From Streptomyces sp. NBC_00425 (GTDB taxonomy: Bacteria > Actinomycetota > Actinomycetes > Streptomycetales > Streptomycetaceae): a stretch of DNA of 64,000 bases. The notes beneath the pieces were generated by a model, which was not told the DNA's origin, did not search any database, and saw only the letters and a list, made by a program, of their open reading frames with translations. The DNA lies in NCBI RefSeq assembly GCF_036030735.1, contig NZ_CP107928.1:8742001-8806000 (forward strand). The letters are read 5' to 3'. The translations under genes and the position numbers were made by a program. The first letter of the stretch is position 1; each line of letters begins with the position of its first letter. This document shows, in pieces, positions 25,796-35,422 of the stretch.

Positions 25796-26111
25796 CCTGC
25801 GGAGCGGGCGTCGGCAAGGGCGTTCGTGCCGCGGCATTCAGCGGCGAGGTGCCACGGGATCGCCGGCGCCGTTGTCCGCCATCACCGGGCAGAGGGAGTA
25901 GCCGGTCCGCGCGGTGGGGGCGACGACGAGCGGATCGCCGCCGGGGAGCTGAAGATCCCCGGCAAAGGTCTCCGCCGGCTCGGCGGATTCCGAGAGGGCC
26001 TCCGAGCGCTGGAACGCCGAGACACGAACGGCCAGGTCGTTTCTCAGGCTCTGGGGGCCATCGCCGAGCGACGGCTGCCGCATCCGGCGAGCGAGTCGTC
26101 ACCCCACAGCA
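25796..26111. other. Unassigned stretch between two gene fragments
   Basis: About 315 bases lie between the QOR fragment and the aldehyde dehydrogenase fragment. Open frames exist on both strands without recognisable homology or ribosome sites. Given both edges, this is probably decayed coding DNA. Confidence 0.4.
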
Positions 26112-26312
26112 GAATTCGTCTTCGTGAACAACTACAACCGGAATTTCACGGGCGCGCCGTTCGGCGGTGTCGGTGCGAGCGGCTTCGGCCGGGAGACCGC
26201 GGCGGAAACCCTGCGCGAGTACGGCTACAGCAAGAACATCCGCCTGGTCTCCGGGAGGGGCCAGATCCCTCGCTGGGCGCCGTCCCTCGAGGTGACCGGA
26301 CACGACGAATGA
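26112..26312 (+). pseudogene. C-terminal fragment of an aldehyde dehydrogenase
   Basis: The frame reads FVNNYNRNFTGAPFGGVGASGFGRETAAETLREYGYSKNIRL and ends SLEVTGHDE. PFGGVGASGFGRE is the C-terminal oligomerisation-strand motif of aldehyde dehydrogenases. About 430 residues, including the active-site Cys, are missing upstream. It is not a piece of the intact gene at 24100, whose matching segment is PFGGRGDSGYGRKQGEE. Confidence 0.75.
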
Positions 26313-26412
26313 ACAACCCGGCCTTCGAGGCACCGTGACCGCCTCGCCGGTGCGGCGTGGGCGGGTCGCGCTCCGCGGTGGCCGGATGCCTGCCGCGACC
26401 ACGGCGGAGTCC

Positions 26413-26430
26413 ACGAACACGAACACGAAC
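26413..26430. repeat. ACGAAC x3
   Basis: Three exact hexamer copies lie in the region upstream of the ABC transporter operon. It is a short simple repeat. Confidence 0.6.
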
Positions 26431-26457
26431 ACGGAAAGCACCGCAGGTGGGTGCGTA

Positions 26458-26469
26458 GTACCGCGGTAC
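26458..26469. promoter_or_regulatory. GTACCGCGGTAC palindrome upstream of the ABC operon
   Basis: This perfect 12-bp palindrome lies about 117 bases before the ATP-binding subunit gene. A second GGTACC follows about 34 bases later. Together they may be an operator for the exporter operon. Confidence 0.4.
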
Positions 26470-26585
26470 CACGAGTACGGCGCAGGTCAGCCTCCTGGTA
26501 CCACCGGACCGGGGTGATTGGGCACCTAGCGTTGCCGGTGCGGCGTCGAAGTGACGGACGCCGGAGCCCGAGAGAAAGAACGCGC

Positions 26586-27542
26586 ATGATCGACGCACGG
26601 CAGTTGACCAAGAAATACGGCGAGAAGACGGCTGTCGACGGGCTGGACTTCGTCGTGAAGCCGGGCACGGTGACCGGCTTCCTGGGGCCCAACGGCGCGG
26701 GCAAGTCCACGACCATGCGCATGATCGTCGGCCTGGACGCCCCGACGAGCGGCTCCGTCACCGTCAACGGCCACCACTACGCCCGGCACCAGGCGCCGTT
26801 GCAGGAGGTCGGCGCTCTCCTGGAGGCGAAGTCGATCCACCCGGGCCGCTCGGCGTACAACCACCTCAAGGCACTCGCGCTGACTCACGGCATTCCGGGC
26901 AGTCGGGTCGACGAGGTCATCGGCCTCGCCGGACTGGGCAGTGTGGCGAAGAAACGGGCCGGCGCCTTTTCTCTCGGAATGGGCCAGCGGCTCGGCATCG
27001 CCGCAGCGCTGCTGGGCGACCCGCAGACGGTGATGTTGGACGAGCCGGTCAACGGGCTGGACCCGGAGGGCGTGCTCTGGATCCGCAACCTGCTCAAGGG
27101 GCTCGCCGACGAGGGCCGGACGGTGTTCGTGTCCTCGCACCTGATGAGCGAGATGGCCCTGGTGGCGGACCACCTGATCATCGTGGGACGCGGCCGGCTG
27201 CTGGCCGACACGACCGTGGCGGAACTCATCCGCAAGGCGGGCGGCGACATGGTGAACGTCGCGGCCCAGGACCCGGCGCGTCTGCGGGACGTGCTGGCCG
27301 GGCCGGGCGTCGACGTCACCGGCCGGATCGGCTCCGAGGAACTCCAGGTGACCGGGCTGACCGCCCGCGAGATCGGACTGAAGGCCGCCGAACACGGGAT
27401 CGCGCTGTTCGAGCTGAGCGCGCGGACGGTGTCGCTGGAGGAGGCGTTCATGGACCTGACCAGGGATGCCGTGGAGTACCACGGCACGACGACCGGGATC
27501 GAGACCATCGAGACCCTCGAGGCCGCCGGGAGGCCCGCGTGA
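26586..27542 (+). CDS. ABC transporter ATP-binding protein
   Basis: This 318-aa ATPase has Walker A GPNGAGKST (about residue 38), the signature FSLGMGQRLGIAAALL (a degenerate LSGGQ, as usual in this drug-exporter branch), Walker B TVMLDEPVNGLDPEG and the H-loop VSSHLMSEM. The C-terminal extension after residue 220 is typical of DrrA/bacitracin-type exporters. It is translated with the permease (GTGA overlap) and followed by a two-component system; together they resemble a sensor-controlled exporter for a cell-envelope or toxic compound. Confidence 0.9.
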   Translation: MIDARQLTKKYGEKTAVDGLDFVVKPGTVTGFLGPNGAGKSTTMRMIVGLDAPTSGSVTVNGHHYARHQAPLQEVGALLEAKSIHPGRSAYNHLKALALTHGIPGSRVDEVIGLAGLGSVAKKRAGAFSLGMGQRLGIAAALLGDPQTVMLDEPVNGLDPEGVLWIRNLLKGLADEGRTVFVSSHLMSEMALVADHLIIVGRGRLLADTTVAELIRKAGGDMVNVAAQDPARLRDVLAGPGVDVTGRIGSEELQVTGLTAREIGLKAAEHGIALFELSARTVSLEEAFMDLTRDAVEYHGTTTGIETIETLEAAGRPA

Positions 27543-28378
27543 GCACCCTCACCGCAACCGCCGAGAAACCGCGCACCACCCCCGCCCGACCCGTCTACCG
27601 GGTAACCGGACGACGCGTGCTCTCCTCCGAATGGGCCAAACTGTGGTCCCTGCGCTCGACCTGGATCACCCTGGGCCTCGGCCTGCTCTTCCTGGTCGCC
27701 TTCGGTCTCATCGCCGCGAGCCGCTACAAGTCGGGAATCGACTCCGGCAACATGGACTCGGACTTCGCCGACTCGACGACCGTCAGCCTGTCCCTGTTCG
27801 GTACGAACTTCGCCCAGCTGGCCCTGGGTGTGCTCGGCGTGCTGGTCACGGCGGGCGAGTACTCGACCGGCATGATCCGCTCGACGCTCGCGGCGGTGCC
27901 CCGCCGACTGCCCGTGCTGTGGTCCAAGGCGACCGTGTTCGGGCTGGTCGCCCTGGCGGTGGGGACGCTGGGTGCGTTCGTCACCTTCCTGATCGGGAGC
28001 GGCATCGTCTCGGGCACGCCCGCGGACATGAGCTTCTCCCACGCGGGTGTCCTGCGGAGTCTGCTGGGCGCAGGGCTGTACCTCGGCCTGGTCGGGGTGA
28101 TCGGCGCAGCCCTCGGCGCACTGCTGCGGTCGGTGGCCGGCGGGATCTCGGTCCTGGTCGCCACGTTCATGCTGATCCCGGGGCTCATCTCCCTGCTGCC
28201 CAGCTCCTGGCAGAACGACATCAGCCCCTACCTGCCGTCGAACGCGGGTGAGGCGATGTTCGCCCTGACTCACGACTCCACGACCCTCTCGCCGGGCGCG
28301 GGACTGCTGGTCTTCCTCTGCTGGACGGTGCTGGCGCTGGGCGGCGCGGCGTACCGGCTCGTACGCAGTGACGTCTGA
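27539..28378 (+). CDS. ABC-2 type permease
   Basis: This 279-aa protein has about six hydrophobic segments (for example ITLGLGLLFLVAFGLIAAS, FAQLALGVLGVLVTAGEY, VFGLVALAVGTLGAFVTFLIGSG, LYLGLVGVIGAALGALLRSV, LLVFLCWTVLALGGAAYRL) and the ABC-2 motif AGEYSTGMIRSTLAAVPRR. It forms the membrane part of the exporter with the preceding ATPase. It starts with GTG, overlapping the ATPase stop by 4 bases. Confidence 0.88.
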   Translation: MSTLTATAEKPRTTPARPVYRVTGRRVLSSEWAKLWSLRSTWITLGLGLLFLVAFGLIAASRYKSGIDSGNMDSDFADSTTVSLSLFGTNFAQLALGVLGVLVTAGEYSTGMIRSTLAAVPRRLPVLWSKATVFGLVALAVGTLGAFVTFLIGSGIVSGTPADMSFSHAGVLRSLLGAGLYLGLVGVIGAALGALLRSVAGGISVLVATFMLIPGLISLLPSSWQNDISPYLPSNAGEAMFALTHDSTTLSPGAGLLVFLCWTVLALGGAAYRLVRSDV

Positions 28379-28405
28379 CGCCCGCATCATGGGCAGGTGA
28401 CGTCC

Positions 28406-29689
28406 GTGACCACCGATGACATCAGCGGCATGGGACCGCTGGTCGCCCGGCTCTCCCGGGGCGGCCAGCGGCTGCGGCAGGCCGACCGGACACATCCCTG
28501 GATGCTGGACACCGCCATCGTCGTCCTGGTCTTCCTGATGTTCTGCCTGCCCGATCTGATCCACGGCGGTGTGGACGACGGCGACAGCCCGCGCCGGTTC
28601 CGGGTCGCCTTCACCCATCTTCCCGTAGCGGGAATGCTGGCCCTGCAGGCCGGCCTGGTACTGCCGCTGCTGTGGCGGCGGCGCAAGCCCGCGGTGGCCT
28701 TCGGCGTCATCGCCGCGGTGTTCGTCCTGCAGTGGTCCCTGGGCGCCGCGCTGCGCGCGGACATCGCCCTCTTCGTCGGGCTGTACAGCCTGGCCCTGCA
28801 CGGGCGGCTGCGGCAGCTGCCGTGGGCCTGTGCGGCCATGGCGGGCGCCATGACGCTGGTCGCGGTCCGCGCGTCCTCGGCCGTGTCCGTCGGGGACGCG
28901 CTGTTCTTCCTGCTGAGCACGGCGACCGCGGCCCTCGCGCTCGGCATGATGGTCCGGATCCGCCGCGCCCAGCTCGCCGGACTGCGCGAGAGGGCAGCCC
29001 GGCTGGAGATCGAGCGCGACCAGCGCAGCAGGCTGGCCACGGCCACCGAACGCACCCGTGTCGCCCGCGAGATGCACGACATCGTCGGCCACAACCTGTC
29101 CGTCATCATCACGCTCGCCGACGCCGGCGCCTACGCCGCGGACATCCAACCCGCGCGAGGCAAGGAGGCCCTGCTGCTCATCGGCGACACCGGCCGACAG
29201 GCCCTCGGCGAACTGCGGCGGGTGCTCGGGGTGCTGCGCGAGGCCGGTGGCGGTCCAACCGGTGGACCCGAGCTCAGCCCGCAGCCCGGCATCCTGGACC
29301 TCGGCGCCCTGTGCGCCACGGTGCGCGCCGCAGGACTGGAGGTCGTCTATCGGACCTCCGGCGACGTCGACGCCCTGGACAGCGGGGTGCAGCTGACGGT
29401 GTACCGCATCGTCCAGGAAGCCCTCACCAACACCCTGAAGCACGCCGCACCCGACACCCGGGTACACCTGGCGATCCTCGCCGAGGACAGTCGGCTGACC
29501 ATCAGGGTCCAGGACACCGGCCCGGACACATCGCCCGGACCGCCGAACGAGGAAGGACATGGCCTGGTGGGCATGCGGGAGAGAGCGGCCTTGTACGGCG
29601 GCACCGTCAGCGCGGGACCGACGGCGGGCGGAGGATGGAGCGTCGAGGCCGTCCTCGACCTCACGCCGGGAAGCGGCGGTGACCGATGA
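28406..29689 (+). CDS. NarL-type sensor histidine kinase
   Basis: This 427-aa membrane kinase has several N-terminal membrane helices (about residues 35-185). A HisKA_3 domain carries the phospho-acceptor motif REMHDIVGHNLSVI. The HATPase_c domain has YRIVQEALTNTLKHA (N box) and GHGLVGMRERAALYGG (G boxes). The start at 28406 is chosen over 28397 because AGGTGA lies at the right distance. It overlaps the response regulator by 4 bases. The sensor has no large extracellular loop, as in kinases that sense membrane stress together with a linked ABC exporter. Confidence 0.88.
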   Translation: MTTDDISGMGPLVARLSRGGQRLRQADRTHPWMLDTAIVVLVFLMFCLPDLIHGGVDDGDSPRRFRVAFTHLPVAGMLALQAGLVLPLLWRRRKPAVAFGVIAAVFVLQWSLGAALRADIALFVGLYSLALHGRLRQLPWACAAMAGAMTLVAVRASSAVSVGDALFFLLSTATAALALGMMVRIRRAQLAGLRERAARLEIERDQRSRLATATERTRVAREMHDIVGHNLSVIITLADAGAYAADIQPARGKEALLLIGDTGRQALGELRRVLGVLREAGGGPTGGPELSPQPGILDLGALCATVRAAGLEVVYRTSGDVDALDSGVQLTVYRIVQEALTNTLKHAAPDTRVHLAILAEDSRLTIRVQDTGPDTSPGPPNEEGHGLVGMRERAALYGGTVSAGPTAGGGWSVEAVLDLTPGSGGDR

Positions 29690-30354
29690 CCACCGTGCTC
29701 ATCGTGGACGACCAGCCGCTGCAACGCTACGGCTTCCACCTGCTCCTGGGCTCCGTCCCCGAGACCGATGTCGTCGGTGAGGCCGCCCACGGCGCCGAGG
29801 CCGTCCGCAAGACGGCCGAACTGCGTCCGGACGTCGTCCTGATGGACGTCCGCATGCCCGGCATGGACGGCATCGAGGCCACCCGCCGCATCGTCGCCGC
29901 CGGCGGCCGCTCGCACGTCCTCGTGCTCACGACGTTCGACCTCGACGAGTACGTCCACGCCGCCCTGCGGGCCGGCGCGAGCGGGTTCCTGCTCAAGGAC
30001 GCGCGTCCCGAGGAGCTCCTCGCCGGGATCCGCGCGGTCGCCGTCGGCGACGCGGTCATCGCGCCCGCTCTCACCCGCCGCCTCCTTGAGGAGTACGCCC
30101 AGTACGTCCCCTCCCACAGAACCGACCCGGCCGAGGACCCGAGGCTCACCTCCCTGACCGACCGTGAACGCGAGATCCTCGTGGCCGTCGGCAAAGGCTG
30201 GACCAACGGGGAGATCGCCACGCGGTTCGTGCTGTCCGAGTCCACGGTCAAGACGCATGTCGGCCGTGTCCTGGCCAAGATCGGAGCCCGCGACCGCATC
30301 CAGGCCGTGATCTTCGCCTACGACCACGGCCTCGCCCGGCCCACCGCGGACTGA
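29686..30354 (+). CDS. NarL/LuxR-type response regulator
   Basis: This 222-aa regulator has a receiver domain with phospho-acceptor Asp in VVLMDVRMPGMDGIEA (about Asp54) and Lys in FLLKDARPEEL, then a LuxR HTH (LTDREREILVAVGKGWTNGEIATRFVLSESTVKTHVGRVLAKIGARDR). It is the partner of the preceding kinase and probably controls the exporter operon just upstream. Confidence 0.92.
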   Translation: MTTVLIVDDQPLQRYGFHLLLGSVPETDVVGEAAHGAEAVRKTAELRPDVVLMDVRMPGMDGIEATRRIVAAGGRSHVLVLTTFDLDEYVHAALRAGASGFLLKDARPEELLAGIRAVAVGDAVIAPALTRRLLEEYAQYVPSHRTDPAEDPRLTSLTDREREILVAVGKGWTNGEIATRFVLSESTVKTHVGRVLAKIGARDRIQAVIFAYDHGLARPTAD

Positions 30355-30838
30355 ACCGACGAGCGGCGGCCTGCAGGAACGCCGTCGGCCCGGGACCCGA
30401 GCGCCGACGAGCAGGTCCGAGTGCGGAGTTCTCAGGCGGAGGAGGGTGCCCCCGGCAGGCCCCTGCACAAGCGTCGAACGGCCGCGTTGGGTTTGGTCAA
30501 GGGCCGCGTCGCCACCGAACTCGACCACATCCGGTGCAGGATCCGGCTCGGCCTCCCGTACGGCCGACGAGTGGCCGAGTCGCTCGTACGACGCCCGATG
30601 CGGCGAGTCCATCACCGCGACGAGTAGTACCCGTGGACATCGCCTCGGGCGACCCTGGCTGCCGCGCGGATGTCCGCCATCGCCGTGCGTGGAACGCGCC
30701 GCCACTTCCGCGGCGAAGGATTCCAGGGACTCCTCGCCGGGGCCCGGTGGGCGCGGCACTCCTTCCTCCTGCGCAGGGGGCGGCCTGCCAGGTGTCTACA
30801 CTCACGGGAGACGGGGTGAACTCACGGGAGGAGTCGGG
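30355..30838. other. Intergenic region before the TetR gene
   Basis: 484 bases without a recognisable gene. Near the right end the 10-mer CTCACGGGAG occurs twice, at 30801-30810 and 30821-30830. The spacing is exactly two helical turns, and the second copy overlaps the ribosome site of the TetR gene. This could be a binding site for self-regulation. Confidence 0.45.
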
Positions 30839-31423
30839 ATGCCGCGCAACCGCCAGCAGATCCCGCGGGAGGAGCGCACGGGTGATCTGCTAGCCGCGGC
30901 CACCGAGCTCTTTCTGGCGAAGGGCTACGACAAGACGACGATGGCGGACATCAGTGCCGCCGCAGGCGTGGCCCGGGGCAACGTCTATTGGTACTTCGAC
31001 TCGAAGGACCACATCTTCGCCGCCGTCATCAACCGCATGCTCAGTCGCGAGATCCGCATCCTGAACGAGGAGCAGGCCGGTGCCGACCCACTGAGCCGCC
31101 TGGTGCGCGGGCTGTCCGACATGCGCTACTCCCGGCCGCTGCACCAGGCCATGCACGACCGGCTTCCCCATTCGGAGGCAGTTCGCGAGGCCCACAACAC
31201 CTTCCTGAACTGGATCGTCGGACTGGTCGACGAGTTCATGGCCGAGCGCGGCCTCGACGACTCCTCCGGTATCGATGCAGAGCTCGTCCGCGATGTCGCG
31301 GTCGCCGTCTTCGAAGGGGCGCACGTGCCCAACGACTGGAACAGACCGGCCCACGAGATGATCCGGTTCCTGTTGGAGTCCGTCGTGGCCAGGAGTGCGG
31401 CGGCCAAGGGGCGCAAGCGCTGA
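30839..31423 (+). CDS. TetR/AcrR-family regulator
   Basis: This 194-aa protein has an N-terminal HTH (LLAAATELFLAKGYDKTTMADISAAAGVARGNVYWYFDSKDHIFAAVI, about residues 18-65) and an all-helical ligand domain of normal length. GGAGGAG lies upstream of the ATG. It is convergent with the flavoprotein hydroxylase gene (10 bases apart) and is the most likely local regulator of the 31.4-40 kb genes. Its operator is not known. Confidence 0.9.
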   Translation: MPRNRQQIPREERTGDLLAAATELFLAKGYDKTTMADISAAAGVARGNVYWYFDSKDHIFAAVINRMLSREIRILNEEQAGADPLSRLVRGLSDMRYSRPLHQAMHDRLPHSEAVREAHNTFLNWIVGLVDEFMAERGLDDSSGIDAELVRDVAVAVFEGAHVPNDWNRPAHEMIRFLLESVVARSAAAKGRKR

Positions 31424-31433
31424 ACGCGGTGCC

Positions 31434-33140
31434 TCAGACGAGGTGAGGCCCGACTCCCGCTGACACCGCCCGCCCCGCACCGACCGCTTCCGCTTCCGCG
31501 TCCCGGGGCGGAAGCGTCGCCCCGCGCAGCACGTCGAGCACGGCGGTGGGATCCGCGGGAGCCTGCCGGCCCCGCCAGCCGACGTGACCGTCCGGGCGGA
31601 CGAGCACCAGCGGCCGCTCGTACAGCTCCACGGCGGCCCGGTCGGCTAGGCGCAGCACCGTCAACGGCACACCACACCCGCGCGCGGCCTGCACCACAGG
31701 CGTCGGGTCCGCGGAACCCGAGACCACGAGCGTGAACCCGCGCCCGAAGTGGTCGAGCACCGAACTGCCGTCGGGCAGCCAGACGTGCGGTGCGCGGCAA
31801 CCGGGCCACGTCGACGGCACGTACTCGTCCGGCTCGTCGGGCGGCTCCGGACTGCCGTCCGGCACGCAGATCGGGGAGCCGCTGTAGCGGTATCCGAGCT
31901 GGACGCCCGTGCAGCGGAACTCCTTGGCCCGGGACCGGCGGATCTCCTCGCCCAGCTCACGGCGCAGCCGTTCGCCTTCCGCGTCCATGCGGTCGAGCGC
32001 CGGATCGGGCACGAGCTGCGCGTCGGCCCTCCAGTTGCTGGAGGCTTCGGTGACGTTGCGGACGGCGATCGGCCGCCGCTCCTGCTCGTAGCTGTCCAGG
32101 AGCGCCGGGCCTCCCCATCCGTGGAGTGTCGCGGCGAGCTTCCAGCCGAGGTCCACGGCGTCACCGATCCCGGTGTTGGCTCCGAAGCCCCCCTTGGGCC
32201 ACAGCAGATGCGCCGCGTCGCCCGCGAGGAACACCCGCCCCGCACGGTAGGTGCGGGCCACGACGCAGTGTCCGCTCCAGGGCTGCGCCGCGAGGATCTC
32301 CACGTCGATCGGCGCACCGGCGGCCTCGCGTATCCAGGCGACCGCGTCGTCGGGGTCGGGCTCCTCGTCCAGGTAGACCGAGAGCCGCCACTCGTCCACG
32401 CCGTTGACGACCGTGATGTACGGCCTGCGTGCCGACGACAGGGTGTGGATCTGGACCGCGGGGCCGCCCAGCCGTTCCCGCAGCAGGTCCAGTAGCTGTG
32501 GCGCACGGAAGTGCACGGCGAAGTTGTGACCCTGGGCGAACATGCCCTCGAACTCGATGCCGAGCGCCCGACGGATGCCGCTGCGGCCTCCGTCGCAGGC
32601 CACCAGGTACGCGCCGGCCAGCGTCTCGGTGACACCGCTCGCCACGTCGCGCACCACGGCCAGGACACCCTCCAAGTCCTGCTCCATCGTCTCCAGGCGG
32701 GTGCCGTACCTGATCTCGACTCCCGGCAGTTCGCCGGCGGTGCGCGCGAGCAGCGGCACGAAGGAGAACTTGGACAGGAACGCGGGGCCCTCCGGCGTCA
32801 GCGGGGTGTACACGCCCGGAGACCGGTTGGTGACCCCGTAGTCGAAGTCGGTGAGGACGCGCCCCGTGGCGGAGGTGGCGAACACCGTACGGTGCGGGTA
32901 GTCCGGGGGCGGTGCCGACTCCGTGCGTGCCTCTTCCGCGCACCCCCAGCGGCGCAGATGTTCCATGGTGCGCGAAAAGATCGCTTCACCTGCTGGAAAG
33001 GGCACATGGCCGTCACCCTGATCGATCACGGTGACCGGTACACCACGCCACCCCAACTCGGTCGCGAGGGCGAGGCCCACAGGCCCTGCTCCCACGATCA
33101 GGACGCGCCGGGATGCGGCTCCTTCGTGCTGGTCAGACAT
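31434..33140 (-). CDS. FAD-dependent aromatic hydroxylase (MhpA/PheA-like)
   Basis: This 568-aa flavoprotein monooxygenase has the FAD Rossmann motif VLIVGAGPVGLALATELGWRG near residue 14, DG in YLVACDGGRSGIRRALG, and GDAAHLLWPKGGFGANTGIGDAVDLGWKLA. A C-terminal thioredoxin-like domain (LPDGSSVLDHFGRGFTLVVSG) is typical of phenol or hydroxyphenylpropionate hydroxylases and polyketide hydroxylases. It should add an OH to a phenolic ring using NAD(P)H and O2. The ATG at 33140 has AGGAAGG upstream. Its predicted promoter carries the GTTCAAGAGA element shared with two others. No dedicated ring-cleavage enzyme is adjacent except the cupin at 34433. Confidence 0.88.
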   Translation of the reverse strand: MSDQHEGAASRRVLIVGAGPVGLALATELGWRGVPVTVIDQGDGHVPFPAGEAIFSRTMEHLRRWGCAEEARTESAPPPDYPHRTVFATSATGRVLTDFDYGVTNRSPGVYTPLTPEGPAFLSKFSFVPLLARTAGELPGVEIRYGTRLETMEQDLEGVLAVVRDVASGVTETLAGAYLVACDGGRSGIRRALGIEFEGMFAQGHNFAVHFRAPQLLDLLRERLGGPAVQIHTLSSARRPYITVVNGVDEWRLSVYLDEEPDPDDAVAWIREAAGAPIDVEILAAQPWSGHCVVARTYRAGRVFLAGDAAHLLWPKGGFGANTGIGDAVDLGWKLAATLHGWGGPALLDSYEQERRPIAVRNVTEASSNWRADAQLVPDPALDRMDAEGERLRRELGEEIRRSRAKEFRCTGVQLGYRYSGSPICVPDGSPEPPDEPDEYVPSTWPGCRAPHVWLPDGSSVLDHFGRGFTLVVSGSADPTPVVQAARGCGVPLTVLRLADRAAVELYERPLVLVRPDGHVGWRGRQAPADPTAVLDVLRGATLPPRDAEAEAVGAGRAVSAGVGPHLV

Positions 33141-33592
33141 TGAAGATCTGCCTTCCTGAGCAAGGGTCGGACCACTCATGGTCCCATCTCTTGAACCCGG
33201 GTCAGAATTACACGCGCATGTCGCTGTATGGAAGACCTGGAAAAACACAAGACTTTTGACCGATCGTGTGCGGTGCTACGCTCGTCTTGGGTTCAAGAGA
33301 GAGGGGCGTCATGACGCCTCCCGCTGATCACAGCGATACCGGGAGCCACTGCCTGGCTCTGGGCCGGCCCGCTGCCGGGATCGACCAGTTGGCAGACGGC
33401 AGACCATCCGCGTAACTGCCCATATGCGGCAGCCCGATGGTGCCGTCGCGCCTCACCGATTGACGGGGGCACCGAGGTGCGATTCGAGGTCGAACGCATC
33501 GGCGCCCTGGTCAGGGCGCGGCGGCGGCGTTCCAGCCGGAGAAATGTCGCCCTCACCACACGATTCCGGCAGCCAACGGAGGACACGACGAC
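33141..33592. promoter_or_regulatory. Divergent promoter region with paired GGGTTCAAGAGA elements
   Basis: Leftward: a -10-like TAATTC (complement of 33205-33210) is followed after 7 nt by GGGTTCAAGAGA (complement of 33187-33198). Rightward: TTGACC (33256-33261), TACGCT (33277-33282), then GGGTTCAAGAGA at 33289-33300. Both elements therefore lie at the expected transcription start. The rightward promoter leaves a leader of about 300 bases before the methyltransferase-like gene, with no coding region seen in it. Confidence 0.6.
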
Positions 33593-34336
33593 ATGAGTAC
33601 GGAAGCCAAGGACAGCTTCGGCGGCGGAGACCCGTGGAAGTACATCCAGCAGTGGGACGAGGAGCGCTTCGGCCCGGAGATCCACGATGTGAAGCTGCGG
33701 GCGAAATGGGAGATGGCCATGGCCATCGCCGGTGGCCTGCCGTACATCTGGCAGGAGCTGGCCCGGCCGATCTCCGAGATCGTCTACGGTCTCCTCGAAC
33801 TCCGTCGGGGAGACCGGGTTCTGCTCATCGGTGAGGGCATCGCCCCCGCCGGGTGGGTCGAGGACATGCGGGCCTTGGTGGGACCGGAGGGCGTCATCGA
33901 CACCGTGGAGATCATCAAGGACGGACGAAACGCCGTCCTGGGCAAGGTTCCCGGGCGGAACGGCCAGGTTGGCTGCTGGCGCTGGTCGTACACGGACTCG
34001 GTGGGCGACGAGGCATACGATTGCGTCGCCGTGCTGCAGGCGACACAGCACTGTGACGACTGGCCTGAGACGGCTGCGGACCTGCTGCGGGTGATGAAGC
34101 CCGGCCGGCGCATCGTGCTGGCCGAAGCGGTCTTGAAGGGAGCGACGTTCTTCTCCCGTGTCGACTCCGACGTCCACCTGCGGCAGTGGTTCGACAAACT
34201 CTTCGGGCACGTCCCCGTGGACGACATCCCCTACTACTCCGGAGAGCAGATCCGCGAGGCGTTCGGGGACAAGGTCGACAGCCCTCAGCTGATGGAGTGG
34301 AAGGGCATCGAGATGTACTGGGGCCGAAAGAGGTGA
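33593..34336 (+). CDS. SAM-methyltransferase-like protein, uncharacterised
   Basis: This 247-aa protein has a class I methyltransferase-like core: [17 protein letters not shown] as motif I (an unusual GEG instead of GxGxG), then [46 protein letters not shown] (motifs IV-VI), and a helical lid before it ([23 protein letters not shown]). Whether it methylates or only binds SAM is unclear. GGAGG lies upstream of the ATG. It is 96 bases before the cupin gene and probably in one operon with it and the dehydrogenase. Confidence 0.7.
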   Translation: MSTEAKDSFGGGDPWKYIQQWDEERFGPEIHDVKLRAKWEMAMAIAGGLPYIWQELARPISEIVYGLLELRRGDRVLLIGEGIAPAGWVEDMRALVGPEGVIDTVEIIKDGRNAVLGKVPGRNGQVGCWRWSYTDSVGDEAYDCVAVLQATQHCDDWPETAADLLRVMKPGRRIVLAEAVLKGATFFSRVDSDVHLRQWFDKLFGHVPVDDIPYYSGEQIREAFGDKVDSPQLMEWKGIEMYWGRKR

Positions 34337-34432
34337 CCACTGCCACGGGCTTCGGCCAGCAGGCGGCGGCACACACTCCCTCCCCGTCACCCAAGTTGAT
34401 CCAGCCGTTCACCGAAGGACAAGGAGGTCCCC

Positions 34433-35422
34433 GTGGGTGTCGTTGAAGACGTCATGGTCCTGGGCTCCGACCATCCGCTGCGCAGTATCGTCCGCGACGA
34501 GGGCTTGCTGCTCTCGCCGCCGCATCCCCCGAAGGTGCCCGTCAAACTGTGGCAGGAGCACCCGCCGCTGACCGTGGTGCACTACCCGCAGCAGTACGAG
34601 CCGGAGGCATTCGCCCCTCCGCGCGGTGTCTACGAGAACGACGAGATCCGCGTCGAGTGGCAGAAAATGGACGGCCGGCAGCCGTTCTACCATCGCAACT
34701 GCGACGTCGACGAGATCTCCTACCAGATCGGCGGCGGGCGGACGCTGATGTCCGAACTCGGCGTGATCGAGTTCCAGCCCGGCGATTTCTCCCGTATCCC
34801 GCGCGGCGTCGCCCACGACAACTACGGTCGCGAGGACAGCCACCTGCTGTTCTACATCCCCGCACCGGTCACCGAGCTGGCACCGGCCCAGCGGGAGTCC
34901 CGGGCCACGTTCCCGCCGTTCCCCGGCTGGCAGCCCGGCAAGGCCAACGAGGCGATCACTCAATGCATGGCCGCGCTCGGCCACGACATCACCGTCTTCG
35001 GGGTCGACGAAAAGCTCCTGCTCGAGCAGGTGCACCAGGAGGAGCAGCGGATGGCGGTGCTCCGGGCCGATCCCAGTCAGGACGTCACCTGGCTGTACAC
35101 GACCGATCGCATCCGCCTCGGCATGGTCACCACCACCCCGGGCGGACAGCGCCGCTACCGGCGCACCCTCGACGCCGACGAAATCCAGTACCAGGCCCAT
35201 GGCCACCGCACGCTGATCACCCAGCGGGGCATCGTCGACCTTCAGCCGGGCGACTTCGTCCGCATCCCGCTCGGGATCTCCCACGCCAGCGTCGTGACCG
35301 AGCCCGGTGACTACGTCAGTCTTCTCTCGCACCAGGAACTGCCCCAGGTCGCCGAGACCGCGCGTACGGCGGATGCCTGTACCCCCGAACGGCTTTCGAG
35401 CCTCACCATGGAGGTCCGCTGA
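34433..35422 (+). CDS. Double-cupin protein, possible ring-cleavage dioxygenase
   Basis: This 329-aa protein has two cupin halves. Cupin 1 has His/Glu/His candidates in FYHRNCDVDEISYQIGGG and IPRGVAHDNYG. Cupin 2 (RRTLDADEIQYQAHGHRTLI; FVRIPLGISHASV) lacks the first His. This suggests one metal site only, as in gentisate and homogentisate dioxygenases, whose fold it shares distantly. AAGGAGG lies just before the GTG. It overlaps the dehydrogenase by one base. Homogentisate dioxygenase itself is unlikely, because the C-terminal active-site signature is not seen. Confidence 0.65.
   Translation: MGVVEDVMVLGSDHPLRSIVRDEGLLLSPPHPPKVPVKLWQEHPPLTVVHYPQQYEPEAFAPPRGVYENDEIRVEWQKMDGRQPFYHRNCDVDEISYQIGGGRTLMSELGVIEFQPGDFSRIPRGVAHDNYGREDSHLLFYIPAPVTELAPAQRESRATFPPFPGWQPGKANEAITQCMAALGHDITVFGVDEKLLLEQVHQEEQRMAVLRADPSQDVTWLYTTDRIRLGMVTTTPGGQRRYRRTLDADEIQYQAHGHRTLITQRGIVDLQPGDFVRIPLGISHASVVTEPGDYVSLLSHQELPQVAETARTADACTPERLSSLTMEVR

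Noticed and set aside
26885..29560. Very long minus-strand frame (891 codons) opposite the ABC/two-component genes
   Set aside because: It is the mirror of four well-supported plus-strand genes; its translation is low-complexity and has no domains.
34433..35422. Homogentisate 1,2-dioxygenase
   Set aside because: Only the general cupin fold is shared; no fumarylacetoacetate pathway partner is adjacent and the second cupin lacks a ligand His.
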